In this document: piece after piece, positions 6,692 to 13,279 of the stretch
Layout: every line of letters starts with the position of its first letter
Position numbering within the stretch: the first letter of the stretch is position 1
Source: G039029935 sp039029935
GTDB taxonomy: Bacteria; Chloroflexota; Anaerolineae; Caldilineales; Caldilineaceae
DNA length: 13,279 bases
NCBI GenBank assembly: GCA_039029935.1
Contig: JBCCFC010000232.1
Coordinates: forward strand, 1 to 13,279
Direction: 5' to 3'
Program-made: the position numbers and the translations under genes
The notes under the pieces: generated by a model
What the model saw: the letters and a program-made list of their open reading frames with translations, nothing else
What the model was told of the DNA's origin: nothing
Databases searched by the model: none

Positions 6692-7665
6692 GTTTTCTTC
6701 CAAGTGATAAAATAAGCAGGTTCATGTTGTTCAACACGCATCGCTCTAAGCATGGCACGTGCGATTTCTGTCACTACTTTCACAGGCACACTATTGCCAA
6801 TTTGCCTTCGAATGTCTGTCTCTGACCCCAATACAACAAAGCCTTCTGGGAATCCCTGTAACCGTAATTGCTCTCGTGGTGTTAATCGTCGTATCCCGTT
6901 GACCAGCAAATAGTTGAAGGATGCACCTGCACGCAATGCACAAGAGAAGTTATTAATACCAATGTTCCCCCCTTTGTTTTCATGCCAAATCGATGGATAG
7001 AATACGGTTTTATGCTCAACGGCTTTGGCGCGTTTGTTGCGGATGTATTCGGAGGCAAAGTATTTTTGTGGTACATCGGATTCTGGCTCAAGGATATCGT
7101 CGAGGCGCAAGAAACGCTGATCCGATGGTTGATGTGGGAAGGCAAAATGATAGTTTTTCTTGAAGCCAACAAAAAAGGTGCGTTCACGTTTTTGTGGTAG
7201 ACCAAAATCAAGGGCATTTAAGACAGTGGTATGAACAAAATAGCCTAATTCTTCCAAACGCTGCACAATAACGCGAAAGGTACGACCTTTATCATGTGTT
7301 TTGAGTTGCTTCACATTTTCGAGCAAAAACGCATGGGGTTGTTTATCTTTGAGGATGCGCTCAATCTCAAAAAATAAGGTTCCTCTCGTGTCCGCAAACC
7401 CAAGCTTCTGTCCGATGATACTAAATGGTTGGCAGGGGAATCCCCCCGTAAGAATATCGTGGTCGGGGATGTCGGCTGATGCTATCTGTGTAATGTCACC
7501 CTGTGGCGTATCACCAAAATTTGCAGCATAGGTTTTCTGAGCAGCTTCGTCCCATTCAGAGGAAAAGACGCACTGACCTCCTGCCGCTTCAAACGCCAGC
7601 CTGATGCCACCGATGCCCGCAAATAAATCAATATAAGTAAAGTCCTGAAAGTTTTTTCTATACAT
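6688..7665 (-). CDS. DNA (cytosine-5) methyltransferase 2, apparently solitary
   Basis: This 325-residue protein has a complete C5-methyltransferase motif series: I DLFAGIGG (13-20), IV GGFPCQPFS (74-82, Cys78), VI ENV (116-118), VIII QKRER (158-162), a target-recognition region (about 170-255), IX RRLTPRE (259-265) and X GNSVP (290-294). Compact length is normal for type II enzymes. It differs clearly from methyltransferase 1 in the recognition region, so a different target is expected. No endonuclease gene adjoins it: cofD overlaps its stop codon by 4 bp, and upstream lies a hairpin repeat and the nitroreductase. It is either an orphan regulator/protector or the remains of an R-M system. 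TATAAT sits 6 nt before the ATG and no ribosome binding site is visible, so a leaderless transcript that also carries cofD and cofC is likely. Confidence 0.94.
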   Translation of the reverse strand: MYRKNFQDFTYIDLFAGIGGIRLAFEAAGGQCVFSSEWDEAAQKTYAANFGDTPQGDITQIASADIPDHDILTGGFPCQPFSIIGQKLGFADTRGTLFFEIERILKDKQPHAFLLENVKQLKTHDKGRTFRVIVQRLEELGYFVHTTVLNALDFGLPQKRERTFFVGFKKNYHFAFPHQPSDQRFLRLDDILEPESDVPQKYFASEYIRNKRAKAVEHKTVFYPSIWHENKGGNIGINNFSCALRAGASFNYLLVNGIRRLTPREQLRLQGFPEGFVVLGSETDIRRQIGNSVPVKVVTEIARAMLRAMRVEQHEPAYFITWKKT

Positions 7666-7671
7666 GTCACT

Positions 7672-7700
7672 ATTATAAACCGTCCATATGTTCAGCCCAA
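7672..7700 (-). promoter_or_regulatory. Promoter of methyltransferase 2 (and cofDC), leaderless
   Basis: On the minus strand TTGGGC (7695-7700) and TATAAT (7672-7677) are 17 bp apart. The -10 box ends 6 nt before the ATG at 7665, so transcription would start at or next to the A of the start codon. The -10 is a perfect match; the -35 matches at three of six positions. Confidence 0.6.
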
Positions 7701-7709
7701 ATATAGAGT

Positions 7710-7793
7710 AGCGAGTCAGCTTGTCAGGCGGTCAGCTTGTCAGCATTTCAGTACGCTTGCTGACCCGCTGACCCGCTGACTCGCTGACCCGCT
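7710..7793. repeat. Octamer-based hairpin repeat between nitroreductase and methyltransferase 2
   Basis: Two 36-nt arms (7710-7745 and 7758-7793) are complementary at 29 of 36 positions around a 12-nt loop. The right arm is a tandem run of the octamer GCTGACCC with one variant (GCTGACTC). The left arm is the degenerate reverse complement. The right arm stops 6 bp before the nitroreductase stop codon. In this position it could end nitroreductase transcription just before the methyltransferase 2 promoter, although no T-tract follows on the minus strand. Confidence 0.8.
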
Positions 7794-7799
7794 ATACCC

Positions 7800-8426
7800 T
7801 TATCGCCAAACAACCCGCGTCTCCAGCGGCTCCCGTTCCTTGACCTTTTCCTCAGCCGGATAGCCCACCGTGATCAGGGCTTGCGGATGCCACTCGGCAG
7901 GCAAGTCTAACACATCGCGCACCAAGTCGGGCACAAAGAGGGGGGCGCACATCCAACAGGCCCCCAAGCCATGATGATGCGCCGCCAAGAGTAGATTCTG
8001 GCAGGCGAGCGCAACACTCTGCACGGCCATTGTCCACTCGGCAAAATCACGCTTGTCATCGGGATAGGTATCCATGTCGCTCATGGTCATCGCCGCCACA
8101 ATCAACGCACCTGCCCCCGTGATGCGCGCATGGCTGATGCGTACCCGTCGCTCGATAAAGGCTGGGTCTGCGCCATCTGCCGTCAAGTCGCGTCGCCAGC
8201 GGTCGCCCATGTTTTGACTAAGGCGATGTTTGGTGGCATCCTCCATAACAACACAAAAACGCCAAGGTTGACGGTTGTGTGCCGACGGTGCCCATGTCGC
8301 CGCGTTGAGTAGCTGCTCAATGAGCGCACGTTCAACAGGGCGTGGTTGATAACGGCGGATGGAACGTCGATTATGGATGAGTGACCAAAAGTTGTCTGTT
8401 TGATTGTCAGGCATGGCACTGTTCAT
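7800..8426 (-). CDS. FbiB C-terminal-like nitroreductase, likely F420 biosynthesis
   Basis: This 208-residue FMN-binding nitroreductase-fold protein has the FMN phosphate motif RRSIRRY (20-26), WAPSAHNRQPWRF (45-57), a central helix AVQSVALACQNLLLAAHHHGLGACWM (134-159 region) and a GYPAEE tail (188-193). This pattern resembles the C-terminal domain of mycobacterial FbiB, which reduces dehydro-F420 in the bacterial pathway, here without the fused glutamate-ligase domain. The nearby cofD and cofC support that role; a general nitroreductase is the alternative. The ATG at 8426 is chosen because a perfect TATAAT ends 8 nt upstream, suggesting a leaderless mRNA. An in-frame ATG at 8414 is possible but also lacks a ribosome binding site. 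It is transcribed divergently from the phosphotransferase gene, with 84 bp between them. Confidence 0.85.
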   Translation of the reverse strand: MNSAMPDNQTDNFWSLIHNRRSIRRYQPRPVERALIEQLLNAATWAPSAHNRQPWRFCVVMEDATKHRLSQNMGDRWRRDLTADGADPAFIERRVRISHARITGAGALIVAAMTMSDMDTYPDDKRDFAEWTMAVQSVALACQNLLLAAHHHGLGACWMCAPLFVPDLVRDVLDLPAEWHPQALITVGYPAEEKVKEREPLETRVVWR

Positions 8427-8434
8427 GATTGTGT

Positions 8435-8463
8435 ATTATACTTGGCGTGGCGATAAAGTTGAA
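8435..8463 (-). promoter_or_regulatory. Promoter of the nitroreductase gene, leaderless
   Basis: Minus-strand TATAAT (8435-8440) ends 8 nt before the ATG. With a 17-bp spacer the -35 would be TTCAAC (8458-8463), a weak match. The predicted RNA start falls within about two bases of the start codon. Confidence 0.5.
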
Positions 8464-8510
8464 ATAGTGTACTTGCTGATGAAGATGAAATAAAAAGGAC
8501 TGAACTCACT

Positions 8511-9509
8511 ATGGAACAGCGATTTCTCAATGCACTCGCGGACAATTATGATATGGGCGAGATGACCCTCTCCCTACTCGGCCAAGGAGCCAAGCATGTC
8601 TACCACATTCAGCGTCAAAATGGCCCTGATTGGGTTGTGCGCATCTTCCCACCCAAGCCGGGGCCAGGGTTGGCACATGCAGCCAATCGGCAGGCGCAGA
8701 TGTTAGCTTATCTGGAGGCGCATGACTATCCAACCGAATGGGTGGTACGGACCCGTGCTGGTGAGCTTGTTGCGCCAGTGGAGGACTGGGCATTGCTGGT
8801 CACGACCTATGTAGGTCGCTCTCTACATGCATGGGCACCAGCGTCGGGGAGTTTTACATCGCATGAGGCGATGACGGTGACCCCCGATATCTATCGCCAG
8901 CTAGGGATGGCATTGGCGAAACTGCATACCGTCCCAATTGACCCTGCGCAGAATTTACCCAGAGGCGGAATGTTGCCGAAACGTGAGTTAACATGGATAG
9001 GTCCATATGTCGTGGATGCGGCTGAACATGTCACACCAGAGTACCAGACATGGTATGATGAGCTGTTGCCAGCGATTCAACAGGCACATCACTGCGAGGA
9101 TTTAGATTTTGTGCTCGTTCATTGTGATCCAAACCTGGGCAATGCCGCGATTGATGAGCAGGGCAAGGTTGTGTTGATTGATTGGGACGTAGTTGGACTA
9201 GGCCCAGCGGTGTTAGATTTGGGCTGTCTGCTGATTAACTGTGTGACACCGGACTTTGCGCCAGATGCGGACGCCGTTCATGCAGTGATGGATGGCTATC
9301 GTCAGCACAGCATCCTCTCTGCCCTTGAACTAGAGCGACTGGCGGATATGGTTCCATCACAGATATTGGTGACATTGGGGGGCTATCTACCTGACATTAT
9401 GAAAGGGGAAATCAGCGAGGATGAGCTGATTTATGGGTTGACCTACCCACAGTGGCAGGCGAAATATCGGGCGGCGACCGGGATTGTTGCTATCGCACAA
9501 GATTATTAG
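8511..9509 (+). CDS. Aminoglycoside phosphotransferase-fold kinase, substrate unknown
   Basis: This 332-residue protein has the APH/choline-kinase fold. The glycine-rich nucleotide loop LLGQGAKHVY is at 22-31 and the likely ATP-contacting strand WVVRIF at 41-46. The catalytic loop is VLVHCDPNLGN (201-211, Asp206 and Asn211), with HCD in place of the common HGD. The metal-binding segment is VLIDWD (221-226, Asp224). The fold phosphorylates small hydroxyl-bearing molecules (antibiotics, choline, homoserine, sugars); the real substrate cannot be read here, and a resistance role should not be assumed. AAGGA lies 11 nt before the ATG. The start is otherwise unambiguous. It is divergent from the nitroreductase and ends 108 bp before the ATPase-nuclease gene, which has its own promoter. 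Confidence 0.85.
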   Translation: MEQRFLNALADNYDMGEMTLSLLGQGAKHVYHIQRQNGPDWVVRIFPPKPGPGLAHAANRQAQMLAYLEAHDYPTEWVVRTRAGELVAPVEDWALLVTTYVGRSLHAWAPASGSFTSHEAMTVTPDIYRQLGMALAKLHTVPIDPAQNLPRGGMLPKRELTWIGPYVVDAAEHVTPEYQTWYDELLPAIQQAHHCEDLDFVLVHCDPNLGNAAIDEQGKVVLIDWDVVGLGPAVLDLGCLLINCVTPDFAPDADAVHAVMDGYRQHSILSALELERLADMVPSQILVTLGGYLPDIMKGEISEDELIYGLTYPQWQAKYRAATGIVAIAQDY

Positions 9510-9534
9510 ATTTGATGGAGATTTGCTGTATCGT

Positions 9535-9563
9535 TTGACGGACCTGCAAAAATGGGTTAAGAT
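9535..9563 (+). promoter_or_regulatory. Sigma70-type promoter for the ATPase-nuclease gene
   Basis: TTGACG (9535-9540) and TAAGAT (9558-9563) are separated by exactly 17 bp, matching consensus at five and four positions. The predicted RNA start near 9570 gives a leader of about 48 nt before the strong ribosome binding site AGGAGGG (9608-9614) and the ATG at 9618. Confidence 0.6.
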
Positions 9564-9617
9564 GAACATAATTTATAGAATAGCAGTTCTGAAATCAACT
9601 TGCCCATAGGAGGGATA

Positions 9618-11201
9618 ATGCAACGCGAATTTAATATCTTTGGCCCTGTCTATTCCCATATCCACTATCATGTAGAGCGTACTGAGGTTAAATCAGCAGT
9701 ACATAAAAAAGTAGAAAATGGCCGTTATTTTACACTCAATGCCGCGCGTCAAACAGGCAAAACAACCATCTTCCGCGAGGTAATTGCCGAATTAGAGGCA
9801 ACAGGTGAGTACTTTGGTATTCTGCTCAGTTTCGAGGGGTTGCGCGGGCACAGTCAAGCTCGGTTCTATGAAGAGTTGACATCAATTCTTACAGATAGAA
9901 ACCTACCTATCCTAAAAAATTTAGTCAATCATGAAAATTTGCCCAAACCACAGTCCCTTGCCGATCATAGCGGGTTCATGGCATGGATTCGTCAGATCGG
10001 AACTATATTAAACAGGCAAGGGCTACTCATTATTGACGAATTTGACGCAGCGGGGGCAGAGTTAGCAGAACCCATGCTGGGTGCATTTCGAGATATGTAT
10101 CTCCATCGCCATGAACCAACGCGCTATGTCCTACAGAGCATCGTCCTTGTGGGTGTGCGCAATATCCCCGCGCTTCTGGGTGGAACACAATCTCCATTCA
10201 ACATTGCTGACCAATATGAAGTCCCGTATTTCACCCATGAAGAGACGAGCGCGCTGTTGAATCAACATACAGACGAAACAGGTCAGCCATTTATGACGGA
10301 GACCATCGACGAGATTTACCGAGAGTCGCAAGGTCAGCCATTTCTCGTCAATCGCCTTGCCCAAATATTGACACAGGACATCGTGCCAAATCGTAGCCGA
10401 TCCATTCTGCCAAGCCATATGGGTCAAGCGATGGTTGATTTGTTGGCAGAGAACAACACGCACTTTGCCTCAATTACATCTAAGGCCATGTCACATCGGA
10501 CAAGATTATTGCCCATTCTGTTCTATGATGAAAAACGTTCTAATTTCCGCGAACCTGTCACGCAAGAACTGCTCATGTACGGTATCCTGCGCAAAATACG
10601 CAACCAAGGTGTCTTAACCGCATCCATCGCAAACCCCATCTACCGCAAGATGTTGATTCTGACCTTCTCGCCCTCCAATGGCGATGTCCCCGCTATTTCA
10701 CCTGTCCATGGCAGCTTTCGACATCGTTATATCGTTGATGGCGTTCTTAACATGGATGGGTTGATGGACAGTTTCAAACGCATGATGGAGGAGCATGGGG
10801 TGCAACTATTACGTAGCAAGCAGACCTATCGCCCGCTGGAGATTGGTGGACAGTATTTGCTGTTGAGTTACCTCACGGCTGCGTTGGATAGCATTGGTGG
10901 TTATGTTGCGCTTGAGTCAATAAACTCAGCAGGCGAGATGGATTTGGTGGTTGTTTATCTGAATGCCCGTTTTATCATCGAAACCAAGGTTTGGTATGGC
11001 AAGAAACGGTTTGAAGATGGGCAAGCGCAACTGGTTGGCTACCTCAAAGCCGCTAGCCTTGATAAGGGCTACATTGTCCTCTTTAGCGAGAAAGATGTCT
11101 CGACAGAGTTAGGCAGACCGGATAATCAACCGTTTGAAGTCGATTTGATGGGGAAGACGTTGCGGCAGTACCCAATTATAATTTCAGCAAGCGAAACTTG
11201 A
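9618..11201 (+). CDS. P-loop ATPase fused to a PD-(D/E)XK nuclease-like domain
   Basis: This 527-residue protein begins REFNIFGPV and has a Walker A loop AARQTGKTT (42-50) and Walker B LLIIDEFD (136-143), as in STAND/AAA-type ATPases. A middle helical region (about 200-350) looks like a winged-helix or lid segment. The C-terminal part (about 370-527) shows a nuclease-like core: GEMDLVVVY (439-447, Asp442), FIIETKVW (452-459, Glu455 and Lys457) and GQAQLVGYL (468-476). The layout matches the widespread ATPase plus DUF1703/PDDEXK_9-style proteins of unknown function; roles in DNA mobility or defence have been suggested for such folds but are unproven here. ATG 9618 is chosen over a TTG at 9600 because AGGAGGG lies just before it. 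It converges on the protease-SGNH gene across a hairpin. Confidence 0.85.
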   Translation: MQREFNIFGPVYSHIHYHVERTEVKSAVHKKVENGRYFTLNAARQTGKTTIFREVIAELEATGEYFGILLSFEGLRGHSQARFYEELTSILTDRNLPILKNLVNHENLPKPQSLADHSGFMAWIRQIGTILNRQGLLIIDEFDAAGAELAEPMLGAFRDMYLHRHEPTRYVLQSIVLVGVRNIPALLGGTQSPFNIADQYEVPYFTHEETSALLNQHTDETGQPFMTETIDEIYRESQGQPFLVNRLAQILTQDIVPNRSRSILPSHMGQAMVDLLAENNTHFASITSKAMSHRTRLLPILFYDEKRSNFREPVTQELLMYGILRKIRNQGVLTASIANPIYRKMLILTFSPSNGDVPAISPVHGSFRHRYIVDGVLNMDGLMDSFKRMMEEHGVQLLRSKQTYRPLEIGGQYLLLSYLTAALDSIGGYVALESINSAGEMDLVVVYLNARFIIETKVWYGKKRFEDGQAQLVGYLKAASLDKGYIVLFSEKDVSTELGRPDNQPFEVDLMGKTLRQYPIIISASET

Positions 11202-11224
11202 TACTGAAATTGGTTACGATACTT

Positions 11225-11291
11225 GGACGCGGACGAGCGCGGATAAATACGATGTCATATTTTCCGCGTTTGTCCGCGCTCGTCCGCGTCC
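11225..11291. terminator. Long hairpin between convergent genes, likely bidirectional terminator
   Basis: Two 27-nt arms (11225-11251 and 11265-11291) pair at 24 positions, with the outer 19 bp perfect and very GC-rich (units of GGACGCGGACGAGCGC type). The loop is 13 nt. The hairpin lies between the TGA of the ATPase-nuclease (11199-11201) and the stop of the protease-SGNH gene (11300-11302). A weak T-tract (AATTTTC) follows on the plus strand. A smaller 8-bp stem (11180-11187 with 11204-11211) overlaps the end of the ATPase-nuclease gene. Confidence 0.7.
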
Positions 11292-11299
11292 CTAATTTT

Positions 11300-13201
11300 C
11301 TATCTGCACAACTGCCAAATTTTTTCCGCAAACACAGCCGCCACATCGCCATAAAATGGATTGGTCGGATGCAATTCATCAAACCAACCGCGCGCAGGCA
11401 CAACATTGGTCAGGTCCAGATAATGAACCCGTTGTGGGAAGGAGGACGCAGCTTGCTGGATGGCATCGTTCATTTCGTCGATGATGAGACGGATGATTTC
11501 TGATTGAATTTGATTGTCGGTAATGCCCAAATCATTCATGGGTGTACCCAGCCAGCGTCCACTGCTGGGGATGGGATAGCTGTAGCCGTGACAGAGAATG
11601 TTGATGTCGGGCTTGGCGCGCAGGATAATGCTGAATAGGTTGATGTAGTCGCTGAGGATACGTGCGCGGAACTGGGCAAAGGCAAGACGGTCGATGAGGA
11701 AACGTGGCTCAAATTGATCACCCAACGGGTTGAGATATTTTTTCAGCCCCCGGTCAGCCACAAGATCATTGCCACCGCCACTCAACAAGAAGAAATCGGG
11801 CTGCTCGATTTCGATGGCACTAATGAATTCGGCTTTGGCAACCATGTCACGCAGCAGGTCGCCTGCCTCGCCAAAACACATGATGGCAAAGTCGGGTTCG
11901 GCCATGAGGTGATCGATGACATCGTGGAGGATGAAGGGGAATTGAAACCACGAGTCGCCTTCGGACATGATTTTGATGGGTTTGTTGCCACGCTTGGCCG
12001 TCTTCTGGCGATAAAGCTTCTGACGGGTGCGTTTTGCAATCCAGTTGGCAGAGTTGAGTAGCGTTGCACTTTCATGCAATTTGAGCGAATCGGTCATTAC
12101 CACCAACTCTTGGTTAACCTCAAAGAGTGGGTCCATCCCGCGCGATTCTTTCTGCGACAGCGTGAAGTAGGCGGCCAAATCTTGCTCAGAGGTCTCGTCA
12201 TCTTCCAACATCGCCACCAATTCATCAATCTTGATGGGCTTGATGTCAGGGCTGGCAGGTCGCTTGGCAGAGTCATTGCTGACCAAAATATTGAGGTCTT
12301 CGATATTGGTCGCAATGGTTTCGTGAAGATTGCTGTTGGAGTATGTGCCTAGCTCTTCCAACAGACGAACCTCGCTGGGGTCCCACTTTTGCTTGGCTTT
12401 GAGGCATTCAAAGATGGAGCTGATACGGATACCCTCATTGGCAATCCACTGCACATCATCGGGTGAGTCGCCACGTTCATAGGCTTCGCCATTCTTTTTG
12501 AGGATGCATCCATCCGATTTCTTGGGTACACCCGCATGATGGAGTGCCACGACCTGCCATTGGTCGTTAAAGACAGGCGCACCGGACGAGCCGGGCAGGG
12601 TATCCGCTTCATAGTGGATGTAGGATTCAAAGCGATTAAGGACGCGGTTGTTACGGATTGAAATCTGTTTATCCGAGCCTTCGGGGTGCTGAATGATACT
12701 GACAAACTCACTGGCGAGTGCCTTGCCCGACTTTTCGGTCAACGTCAAGAAACCAAATTCCGAGAGACGTGTGCCATTTTTGCTCAGTGGGTTGACGGCG
12801 ACCAGCGCAAAGTCTAGTTTTTCATCGGTAAAGAAGAAACGTTCCGGTGCTAACTTAAAGTAGTGTGTCGGTTTGGGTTCAAAGTCCATATCCAGCTCAA
12901 AATTGAACTCGACGAGTGTCAACCGTGCATAGTCTGCGCTAGGCAGCACATGTTGATTGGTGAGCATCAGTGTCGGGGAGACCATGAAGCCTGTGCCATA
13001 GCCATCGGGACGGCCTTTGGCGTTGCGAATGTGGATGCGGCAGACGGCCTGCCCTGCGCGTAGACCGATGCTAAAGAAGTTGATTTGGAGCAGCGTATTT
13101 TCACCGACAACACGCTCCAATGCCAGCGTATCGTTGGGGTCGAGCAATGATTTGCGTAGCTCTAGCAGCCTGTCGGAGAGCATATATGTCACAGCATACA
13201 T
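11300..13201 (-). CDS. Trypsin-like serine protease fused to an SGNH/GDSL hydrolase
   Basis: This 633-residue protein carries two hydrolase domains. Residues about 30-270 form a trypsin/V8-like protease: GTGFMVSPTLMLTNQHVL with His84, LDFALVAV with Asp130, and GSSGAPVF with Ser206 give a plausible catalytic triad. Residues about 408-633 form an SGNH hydrolase: block I SEGDSW (Ser417), block III SGGGNDL (Asn478) and block V DELH (Asp608, His611). The 270-405 linker is acidic and helical (IDELVAMLEDDETSEQDL) and could be an adaptor or effector-associated domain. There is no signal peptide or membrane segment, so it should act in the cytoplasm. Protease domains of this bacterial type are often effectors in conflict systems; that role is inferred here. 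Substrates are unknown. ATG 13201 is chosen because TATAAT ends 5 nt before it. ATG 13183 is an alternative; neither has a ribosome binding site. Confidence 0.85.
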   Translation of the reverse strand: MYAVTYMLSDRLLELRKSLLDPNDTLALERVVGENTLLQINFFSIGLRAGQAVCRIHIRNAKGRPDGYGTGFMVSPTLMLTNQHVLPSADYARLTLVEFNFELDMDFEPKPTHYFKLAPERFFFTDEKLDFALVAVNPLSKNGTRLSEFGFLTLTEKSGKALASEFVSIIQHPEGSDKQISIRNNRVLNRFESYIHYEADTLPGSSGAPVFNDQWQVVALHHAGVPKKSDGCILKKNGEAYERGDSPDDVQWIANEGIRISSIFECLKAKQKWDPSEVRLLEELGTYSNSNLHETIATNIEDLNILVSNDSAKRPASPDIKPIKIDELVAMLEDDETSEQDLAAYFTLSQKESRGMDPLFEVNQELVVMTDSLKLHESATLLNSANWIAKRTRQKLYRQKTAKRGNKPIKIMSEGDSWFQFPFILHDVIDHLMAEPDFAIMCFGEAGDLLRDMVAKAEFISAIEIEQPDFFLLSGGGNDLVADRGLKKYLNPLGDQFEPRFLIDRLAFAQFRARILSDYINLFSIILRAKPDINILCHGYSYPIPSSGRWLGTPMNDLGITDNQIQSEIIRLIIDEMNDAIQQAASSFPQRVHYLDLTNVVPARGWFDELHPTNPFYGDVAAVFAEKIWQLCR

Positions 13202-13206
13202 GTTGA

Positions 13207-13212
13207 ATTATA
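13207..13212 (-). promoter_or_regulatory. TATAAT box next to the protease-SGNH start codon
   Basis: A perfect minus-strand TATAAT ends 5 nt before the ATG at 13201, so RNA would start at or just inside the first codon. No convincing -35 is seen in the remaining upstream bases, and 13213-13279 holds nothing else that can be supported. Confidence 0.45.
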
Positions 13213-13279
13213 AGGCTTGAAAGGATGCATTAAATCTGTCATGATGAGAAATTGACGAAAGGGTTGAAAAAAAGTAAAC

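Noticed and set aside
6689..6703. TTG start for cofD at 6703
   Set aside because: The ATG at 6691 gives the family N-terminus, follows GGAAG at a good distance and makes a standard ATGA overlap.
7710..7793. CRISPR-like or phage attachment site
   Set aside because: Tandem octamers without spacers, no integrase nearby, and no tRNA end.
8511..9509. Antibiotic resistance gene
   Set aside because: The fold alone does not show an antibiotic substrate; this superfamily includes many metabolic kinases.
9600..9620. TTG start for the ATPase-nuclease at 9600
   Set aside because: The AGGAGGG at 9608-9614 would lie inside the gene; it serves the ATG at 9618.

Overview
The window reads as a chromosomal segment of a bacterium of moderate GC content. 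The best guess is a Chloroflexota member. This is an inference from three things: coenzyme F420 genes of bacterial type (cofD/fbiA, cofC/fbiD and a stand-alone FbiB-like nitroreductase), bacterial Shine-Dalgarno and sigma70-like promoter signals, and intergenic spacers filled with short tandem units folded into long hairpins. No rRNA, tRNA or IS element was found to fix the taxonomy.

Left edge (1-386): the last 23 codons of a plus-strand gene, a hairpin terminator, a strongly AT-rich gap, and a terminator for the leftward gene block.

Minus-strand block (387-8426), in transcription order from right to left: FbiB-like nitroreductase, hairpin repeat, DNA cytosine-5 methyltransferase 2, cofD, cofC, hairpin repeat, coaX (type III pantothenate kinase), DNA cytosine-5 methyltransferase 1, a type II restriction-endonuclease-like protein, and a phosphoglucomutase/phosphomannomutase. 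Several neighbours overlap: methyltransferase 2/cofD by 4 bp (ATGA), coaX/methyltransferase 1 by 8 bp, and methyltransferase 1/endonuclease by 10 bp. Restriction-modification genes are therefore woven into cofactor operons (F420 and CoA) by translational coupling. A 15-bp perfect inverted repeat brackets the start codon of cofC and includes its ribosome binding site.

Plus-strand genes (8511-11201): an aminoglycoside-phosphotransferase-fold kinase, divergent from the nitroreductase, then a P-loop ATPase fused to a C-terminal PD-(D/E)XK nuclease-like domain with a good sigma70 promoter and a strong ribosome binding site.

Right end (11225-13201): a 27-bp-arm hairpin separates the ATPase-nuclease from a convergent minus-strand gene. 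That gene encodes an unusual two-enzyme protein: a cytosolic trypsin/V8-like serine protease domain followed by an SGNH/GDSL hydrolase domain, both with apparently complete catalytic residues. Only about 80 bp of upstream sequence follows. It carries a TATAAT box next to the ATG and nothing else recognisable.

Two themes cut across the window. First, three minus-strand genes (methyltransferase 2, nitroreductase, protease-SGNH) have a perfect TATAAT 5-8 nt before the ATG and no ribosome binding site, which suggests leaderless mRNAs. Second, three intergenic spacers hold hairpins of the same design built from unrelated sequence units.
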